Shown: positions 6,525 through 6,793 of the stretch, one piece after another | Layout: every line of letters starts with the position of its first letter | Numbering within the stretch: position 1 is the first letter of the stretch | Assembly: GCA_027325115.1 (NCBI GenBank) | Contig: DAHWFG010000353.1 | Coordinates: 1 to 6,793 of the forward strand | Source: JAKBCQ01 sp021807585 | Lineage (GTDB): Bacteria > Planctomycetota > Planctomycetia > Isosphaerales > Isosphaeraceae | Length of the DNA stretch: 6,793 nt | Direction: 5' to 3' | Position numbers and translations under genes: made by a program | Notes under the pieces: generated by a model | Database searches by the model: none | What the model was told of the DNA's origin: nothing | The model's input: the letters and a program-made list of their open reading frames with translations, nothing else

Positions 6525-6793
6525 AACGGGCGACGGACCTCGACGCGACGAATCAAGATGTGAAACGCTTCTTGATTCTTTCGATCGAGACGACGTGCGA
6601 CGAGACCGCCGCCGCGGTTTTGGCGGGGCCCGCGATCGCCGGCTCGGGCGTACCGCGAGCGCTTTCAAGCGTCGTCGCCTCGCAGTTCAACCTTCACGAG
6701 CGGTTCGGCGGAGTCGTTCCCGAGATCGCGGCACGTGAACATGTGTTGCGAATTCTTCCGGTCGTCGACGAGGCGCTGCGTCGAGCGGGAGTC
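6521..6793 (+). CDS. tsaD: tRNA N6-threonylcarbamoyladenosine transferase TsaD (5' part, runs past window end)
   Basis: TsaD (Kae1/YgjD family) transfers the threonylcarbamoyl group to A37 of ANN-decoding tRNAs, working with TsaB and TsaE and using the adduct made by TsaC. Ninety-one codons are visible: ILSIETTCDETAAAV (19-33, the ASKHA-fold phosphate-1 loop), then SSVVASQFNLHERFGGVVPEIAAREH (49-74), both highly characteristic. The metal-binding HxxxH motif and the rest lie outside the window. A few extra residues (AGPAIAGSGVPRA) separate these blocks compared with E. coli. Two in-frame GTG starts compete. The one at 6521 overlaps the ctp TGA as GTGA, like the cobQ-cbiB junction, but adds a 14-residue unconserved tail. 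The one at 6560 gives MKRFLILSIETTCDE, the normal family N-terminus. Neither has a well-placed Shine-Dalgarno (AAGGAG at 6516-6521 is too close to the first). Confidence 0.9.
   Translation, partial: MKRATDLDATNQDVKRFLILSIETTCDETAAAVLAGPAIAGSGVPRALSSVVASQFNLHERFGGVVPEIAAREHVLRILPVVDEALRRAGV

Noticed and set aside
5550..6793. Phage, transposon or toxin-antitoxin content
   Set aside because: No transposase, integrase, terminal repeats or small paired frames are present; this end of the window is housekeeping ctp and tsaD.

Overview
The window holds a tightly packed, single-strand (+) run of bacterial genes: an NAD(P)-binding epimerase-like gene broken by an in-frame TAG, three late cobalamin (vitamin B12) genes (cobD, cobQ, cbiB), a secreted C-terminal processing protease (ctp), and the 5' end of tsaD, which runs off the window. 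The Ctp sequence, with its SGKNIHRF and EWGVKP stretches after the catalytic region, resembles planctomycete Ctp proteins as I remember them, and the GTG starts and GC-rich, Arg/Asp-rich proteins fit. I therefore suggest a planctomycete with moderate confidence; no rRNA or other strong marker is present.

Layout. Positions 1-41 are a short leader with a Shine-Dalgarno-like GGGAG. From 42 an epimerase frame encodes the Rossmann glycine motif but meets TAG at 132-134; the same frame then runs open to 1088 and carries the rest of the family. After 21 nt comes cobD (1110-2369), then a 19-nt very AT-rich gap, cobQ (2389-3963), and cbiB (3960-4958), which overlaps cobQ by 4 nt. A 186-nt gap precedes ctp (5145-6524). 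It contains two 11-bp direct repeats flanking a small inverted repeat, which look like the ctp promoter and control region. tsaD overlaps ctp by 4 nt if its first GTG is used.

How the genes work together. CobQ amidates four side chains of (adenosyl)cobyrinate a,c-diamide to give cobyric acid. CobD makes the aminopropanol phosphate arm from threonine phosphate. CbiB joins the two into adenosylcobinamide (phosphate). The three genes thus form one contiguous block covering cobyric acid formation and aminopropanol attachment. The epimerase-like gene, ctp and tsaD have no evident link to B12.

I found no dramatic new system. The points most worth a second look are the amber codon in the epimerase with a GC-rich hairpin just downstream that buries the next ATG, the repeat architecture before ctp, a strong excess of the palindrome CGATCG that also holds in noncoding DNA, and AT-rich codon patches lying on catalytic motifs.
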